Assembly: GCA_964483805.1 (NCBI GenBank)
Contig: CAZADH010000270.1
Span: forward strand, 1 to 8,583
Source of the DNA: CAZADH01 sp964483805
GTDB lineage: Bacteria; Muiribacteriota; Ozemobacteria; Ozemobacterales; Ozemobacteraceae
DNA: 8,583 nucleotides
Direction: 5' to 3'
Positions within the stretch are counted from its first letter, which is position 1, and each line of letters begins with the position of its first letter. Below the pieces are notes generated by a model, which was not told the origin of the DNA, ran no database searches, and saw only the letters and a program-made list of their open reading frames with translations. Shown here piece by piece: positions 5,252-8,583 of this stretch. The position numbers and the translations under genes are program-made.

Positions 5252-6973
5252 ATGCGCGACGATGGCCGTGTAGCCCAGCGATCCGTTCGATTCACCTGGT
5301 CGTGGTCCCGGTTGATCTGTGCCGTTGCCCTGTGGGTCATGGCGGCAGTGCCCGTATGTGCGCAGTCCGACCTGATCGGGCCGATCTACGCCGAGGGCGT
5401 GCGGCATTACAACACGCGCAACTGGATCGCCGCGATCGACTATTTCGGTCAGGTGTGCGACATGGTTCCCGATCACCAGCAGGCCCGTTACTACCTGGCA
5501 ACCGCGCTGGCCCAGACCGGGCAGGCCGACAAGGCCCTGCAACAGGCGATGTTTCTCAATCAGCGCTGGCCGAACGTCCCGCCATATGTCGAACTGCTCA
5601 AACAGTGTCAGAAGGTGTATCCGTTCGGCAAAGTCACCGGCACAGAAAAACTGACGCCGCCGACCCCCGCGCCGCAGTCCGGAACGCGAAGCCCGGCTGG
5701 GCAGCGCAACCGCTATGGGGTCGTCAAAGAGAGCGTCATCGAAGGCTCATCGCCGACCGAATGGGTGCCGAATCTGCCTGGGCGTCCCAACAAGCCAAGG
5801 GTCACGGCCCACACGCCGCTCGACGACGCCCTCGACGCGCTCGATGCGCAGCAGTATGCGACGGCAACGGCGAAGCTCGACGCGTTGATCAAAAAAGATC
5901 CCAAAGACGCCAGGCCCGTGCACTTTCGGGGCGTGGTCGAGTATCAGCAGGGCAATTACGACGAGGCACTGAAGCACTTCGCGGCGGCGCTCAAACTCGA
6001 CGGCAAGAACGTAGATACACTGTATTTACAAGGCGACACCTACCTGAAAACCAATAAGCTGGCCGAGGCTGAGAAATCGTTCAAAGAATCGCTGGCGGTC
6101 AAGGAAGACGCTTTCACCTACGTGAGCCTGGCTGAGGTCAAGAAAGCCCAAGGAAGATACGCCGATGCGCAGGAAATCTACGAGAAGGTGATGAAACTCG
6201 ATCCGAACAACACCGAGGCGCGCATCGCCTTTGCCGATGCGCAGGTCGAGGTGGGCAAGATCGAGTTGGCGGCCAAGACGGTCAACGAGGTGCTCGAGAA
6301 GGAAGCCGACAACGCCAGTGCACACTACGTTAAAGGGAAGATCCTGCTTGCCGGCGGCCTGCCAGAGGATGCCGCCCAGGAACTGCAGCGCGCCATTCTG
6401 CTCGCGCCCAAAGAGAAGATCTTCAAGGTGGTGTTGGCGCGGTGTTTCATCGCCTCGGGCCGGGTCGATCAGGCCCTGATGCAGACCCAGGATCTCCTGC
6501 ACGAAGACGAGAACGACTACGACGCGCGACTGATCACGGCGGAAGGGCTCATCCTCACCGAAGCGTTGCCCGACGCCCAGGAACATCTCGATAAAGCCGA
6601 GAAGATTCGCGCCTCGCCGCGCTTGACTCTGCTGAAGGCGCGGCTGGCCGGCAAACAGAAGAAGAACGACGAGGCACGGGCCCTGTTTACGCAGGTGCTC
6701 GACGCCGACAAGCACAACGGTGAAGCCAAGATCTGTTACGCCGAGTTTCTCGAATCGATCGGGTCGGCCGAACCGGCGAAGAAGTACTTCCGGGAAGTCG
6801 TCGACGAGTTCCCCGGCACACAGTGGGCCACCAGGGCCGAATCCAGGATCGCCGGCATGGGCGGTGCGACCGGTGATGCCGGCGGCACTCCGGCACCGAC
6901 GCCGACGCCGGCGCCGACGCCTGCGCCCGAGACCGGGTCCGGCGCGGGCAGCGGGCCGGTCAATCCCTACTGA
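5252..6973 (+). CDS. Exported TPR-repeat protein of unknown function
   Basis: A 573-residue protein built almost wholly of tetratricopeptide repeats, expected in the periplasm or at the envelope. A Sec signal peptide covers residues 1-37: a long basic n-region, hydrophobic core 21-34, and a VCA-Q cleavage site at 37/38. Two repeats (about 43-107) are followed by a proline-rich linker (about 125-188), then about ten consecutive repeats (about 190-522), clearest at 223-256 and 288-321 with the GNYDEAL and GRYADAQ helix-A/B signatures. The C-terminus is a low-complexity Thr-Pro-Ala tail (546-559) and a Gly-rich end. GGAAGGA at 5237-5243, 8 bases upstream, supports the start. TPR arrays are protein-binding scaffolds; no catalytic domain is seen. 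glmS begins 27 bases downstream, suggesting co-transcription and a possible link to envelope or polysaccharide synthesis. Only one rare TTA leucine codon is seen, at residue 259. Function is not recognised. Confidence 0.9.
   Translation: MRDDGRVAQRSVRFTWSWSRLICAVALWVMAAVPVCAQSDLIGPIYAEGVRHYNTRNWIAAIDYFGQVCDMVPDHQQARYYLATALAQTGQADKALQQAMFLNQRWPNVPPYVELLKQCQKVYPFGKVTGTEKLTPPTPAPQSGTRSPAGQRNRYGVVKESVIEGSSPTEWVPNLPGRPNKPRVTAHTPLDDALDALDAQQYATATAKLDALIKKDPKDARPVHFRGVVEYQQGNYDEALKHFAAALKLDGKNVDTLYLQGDTYLKTNKLAEAEKSFKESLAVKEDAFTYVSLAEVKKAQGRYADAQEIYEKVMKLDPNNTEARIAFADAQVEVGKIELAAKTVNEVLEKEADNASAHYVKGKILLAGGLPEDAAQELQRAILLAPKEKIFKVVLARCFIASGRVDQALMQTQDLLHEDENDYDARLITAEGLILTEALPDAQEHLDKAEKIRASPRLTLLKARLAGKQKKNDEARALFTQVLDADKHNGEAKICYAEFLESIGSAEPAKKYFREVVDEFPGTQWATRAESRIAGMGGATGDAGGTPAPTPTPAPTPAPETGSGAGSGPVNPY
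6887..6928 (+). repeat. Low-complexity Thr-Pro-Ala coding repeat
   Basis: Imperfect repeats of CCGACG and CCGGCGCCGACG encode TPAPTPTPAPTPAP (residues 546-559) near the C-terminus of the TPR protein. Such Pro-rich tails are usually flexible and may span the cell wall or link to a partner; the repeat number is likely to vary between strains. Confidence 0.75.
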
Positions 6974-7000
6974 GTTCGCAGAGACAAGGAGCGCAATACA

Positions 7001-8583
7001 ATGTGTGGCATCATCGGTTACCTCGGCCCGCGCCTTGCCAAAGACGTGATTTACGATGGTCTGACCCGGCTCGAATACCGTGGCTACGACTCCGCCGGTA
7101 TCGCCGTGGCGGATGAGACGGGCTTGACCGTGCGCAAAGACATCGGCAAACTCCGCGATCTCGCCGACGTGCTGGTGCGCACCTTCGACACGCGCGCCGG
7201 CACCGGGATCGGCCACACCCGCTGGGCGACCCATGGTCGCCCCAGTTCGTTCAATGCCCATCCCCACGGAGACTGCCACGGTTCGCTCGTCGTCGCGCAC
7301 AACGGCATCATCGAGAACTACATGAAGCTCAAGGACCGCCTGGTGCAGGCGGGGCACAAGTTCGCCTCCGAGACCGATTCCGAGGTGCTGGCGCACCTCA
7401 TCGAATCGTATTACCAGGGCGACCTCACCCTGGCCGTGCGCCAGGCGTTGGCGGACGTGCACGGTGCCTACGCCATCGTGGTCCTGCACAAAAACCACCC
7501 CGACCTGATCGTGGCCGCCCGCAAAGAGAGTCCGTTGATCATCGGTCTGGGCGATGGCGAAAACTTCGTCGCCAGCGACATCCCCGCAATTCTGCACCAC
7601 ACCCGGCGGGTCGTGTTCCTCGAAAACCTGCACCTGGCCGAAGTCCGGCGCGACGGCGTGCGGTTCATGACCCTCGCCGACGGAACCCCGTCGCAACCCC
7701 AGACGCAAACGATCGACTGGAACCCGGTTGCTGCCGAGAAGGGCGGGTTCTCGCACTTCATGCTCAAAGAGATCTTCGAGCAGCCCGAGGTCATTCGCAA
7801 TACCATCGGCGGGCGCTGCTCCGAAGAAGAAGGCAAGATCTTCCTGCAAGACCTTGGCCTGACCGGCCCCGACATCTACCGGGCCCGACGCATTGTGGTG
7901 GTCGCGTGTGGTACGGCGTATTACGCTGGCTGCGTCGGCAAATACCTGATCGAAAAACTGGTGCGGGTGCCGGTCGAGTGCGACCTGGCCTCCGAGTTCC
8001 GTTACCGCGAACCACTGGTCGACAGCGAGACACTGGTGTTGGCAATCAGCCAGTCGGGCGAGACGGCCGACACGTTGGCCGCGGTTCGCGAGGCCAAGGC
8101 CCGCGGGGCCAAGGTCATCGGCATCGTCAATGCCAAGGGCTCGACCCTGACCCGCGAGGTCGACGGCCTGATCTACATCCACGCCGGTCCTGAAATCGGG
8201 GTCGCCTCGACCAAAGCCTACATCGCGATGTTGACCGCGTTGACCCTGTTCGCGCTGCTGTTGGGCAAGATCCGCACCACGCTGAGCCAGAACTACGTGT
8301 CCGAGATGATCCGGGCGATGAAGCGGTTGCCGCAAGAGATCGAAAAGGTTCTGACCCGGCGCGACGAGATCCGGGCGCTGGCGGCGAAGTTCCACAAGGC
8401 CAAAGATTTCCTGTTCCTCGGGCGCGGCGTGAATTTCCCGACTGCCCTCGAAGGCGCCCTCAAACTCAAAGAGATCAGCTACATCCACGCCGAGGCGTAT
8501 GCCGCCGGTGAGATGAAACACGGGCCGATCGCGCTCATCGACGAGGCGTTGCCGGTGTTTGCCATCGCCACGGCCTCCTCGAC
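7001..8583 (+). CDS. glmS: Glucosamine-6-phosphate synthase, isomerizing (3' end cut by the window edge)
   Basis: Converts fructose-6-phosphate and glutamine to glucosamine-6-phosphate and glutamate in the cytoplasm, the first step towards UDP-N-acetylglucosamine for peptidoglycan and lipopolysaccharide. The open frame runs to the edge: 527 codons of the usual ~610. The N-terminal glutaminase domain starts MCGIIGYLG, with the nucleophile Cys2 exposed after Met removal, then RLEYRGYDSAG (23-33), HTRWATHG (72-79), HNGIIENY (100-107) and SETDSE (123-128). The isomerase half has two SIS domains: CGTAYYAG (303-310), SQSGETADTL (350-359), the VASTKAY loop (401-407), and the catalytic ALEGALKLKE with Glu484, Lys488 and Glu491, then KHGP with His507. 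The C-terminal tail with the final catalytic lysine lies outside. CGTA replaces the CGTS of E. coli, a variant I believe is common. AAGGAG at 6986-6991 sits 9 bases before ATG. The 27-base gap leaves no room for a glmS ribozyme; the gene probably shares a transcript with the TPR gene. Confidence 0.97.
   Translation, partial: MCGIIGYLGPRLAKDVIYDGLTRLEYRGYDSAGIAVADETGLTVRKDIGKLRDLADVLVRTFDTRAGTGIGHTRWATHGRPSSFNAHPHGDCHGSLVVAHNGIIENYMKLKDRLVQAGHKFASETDSEVLAHLIESYYQGDLTLAVRQALADVHGAYAIVVLHKNHPDLIVAARKESPLIIGLGDGENFVASDIPAILHHTRRVVFLENLHLAEVRRDGVRFMTLADGTPSQPQTQTIDWNPVAAEKGGFSHFMLKEIFEQPEVIRNTIGGRCSEEEGKIFLQDLGLTGPDIYRARRIVVVACGTAYYAGCVGKYLIEKLVRVPVECDLASEFRYREPLVDSETLVLAISQSGETADTLAAVREAKARGAKVIGIVNAKGSTLTREVDGLIYIHAGPEIGVASTKAYIAMLTALTLFALLLGKIRTTLSQNYVSEMIRAMKRLPQEIEKVLTRRDEIRALAAKFHKAKDFLFLGRGVNFPTALEGALKLKEISYIHAEAYAAGEMKHGPIALIDEALPVFAIATASS

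Noticed and set aside
6974..7000. A glmS ribozyme or other riboswitch upstream of glmS
   Set aside because: Only 27 bases separate the genes, far too few for such a structure, and no supporting motif is seen.
6026..8521. An 831-codon open frame on the minus strand opposite the TPR gene and glmS
   Set aside because: It lies exactly codon-on-codon with the two real genes, which share one frame. In that register, stops arise only from TTA, CTA or TCA codons, which are rare in GC-rich genes. The translation matches no family and the + strand genes are certain.

Overview
The window is GC-rich DNA (about 60-65% G+C by eye) from a Gram-negative-type bacterium. The evidence is exported proteins with Sec signal peptides, a periplasmic-type solute-binding protein without a lipobox, clear Shine-Dalgarno sites and tight gene packing. 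The lineage cannot be fixed from the sequence; a GC-rich proteobacterium or a deltaproteobacterial-type relative would fit. All six supported genes lie on the + strand, and almost all of the window is coding.

Layout. (1) 143-625: a small YfcE/MJ0936-type metallophosphoesterase. It is followed by a bipartite hairpin and a T-run that may be its terminator. (2) 801-5105: a peptide/nickel-type ABC importer cassette. It holds a periplasmic solute-binding protein (family 5), a DppB-type permease, a DppC-type permease overlapping it by ATGA, and, 54 bases later, a class I glutamine amidotransferase-like hydrolase of the PuuD/peptidase C26 family. No ATP-binding subunit lies in the window, so the importer must take its ATPases from elsewhere. 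A natural reading is that the binding protein and permeases bring in a peptide or gamma-glutamyl compound and the hydrolase cleaves it in the cytoplasm; the substrate is unknown. A near-perfect 28-base inverted repeat is centred on the hydrolase stop codon. (3) 5252-8583: an exported TPR-repeat protein of unknown function, then, after 27 bases, glmS (glucosamine-6-phosphate synthase). glmS runs off the right edge and lacks its last ~80 codons. The close spacing suggests co-transcription and hints that the TPR protein may belong to envelope or polysaccharide biology.

Most of the content is conserved housekeeping or transport. The points most worth a second look are the cysteine-rich replacement of the conserved GTDxxGRDxxSR loop in the DppC-type permease, the hydrolase built into an ATPase-less importer cassette, the palindrome that encodes the hydrolase C-terminus and stop, and the TPR-glmS pairing. 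No CRISPR array, tRNA, rRNA, transposase or prophage gene was seen.
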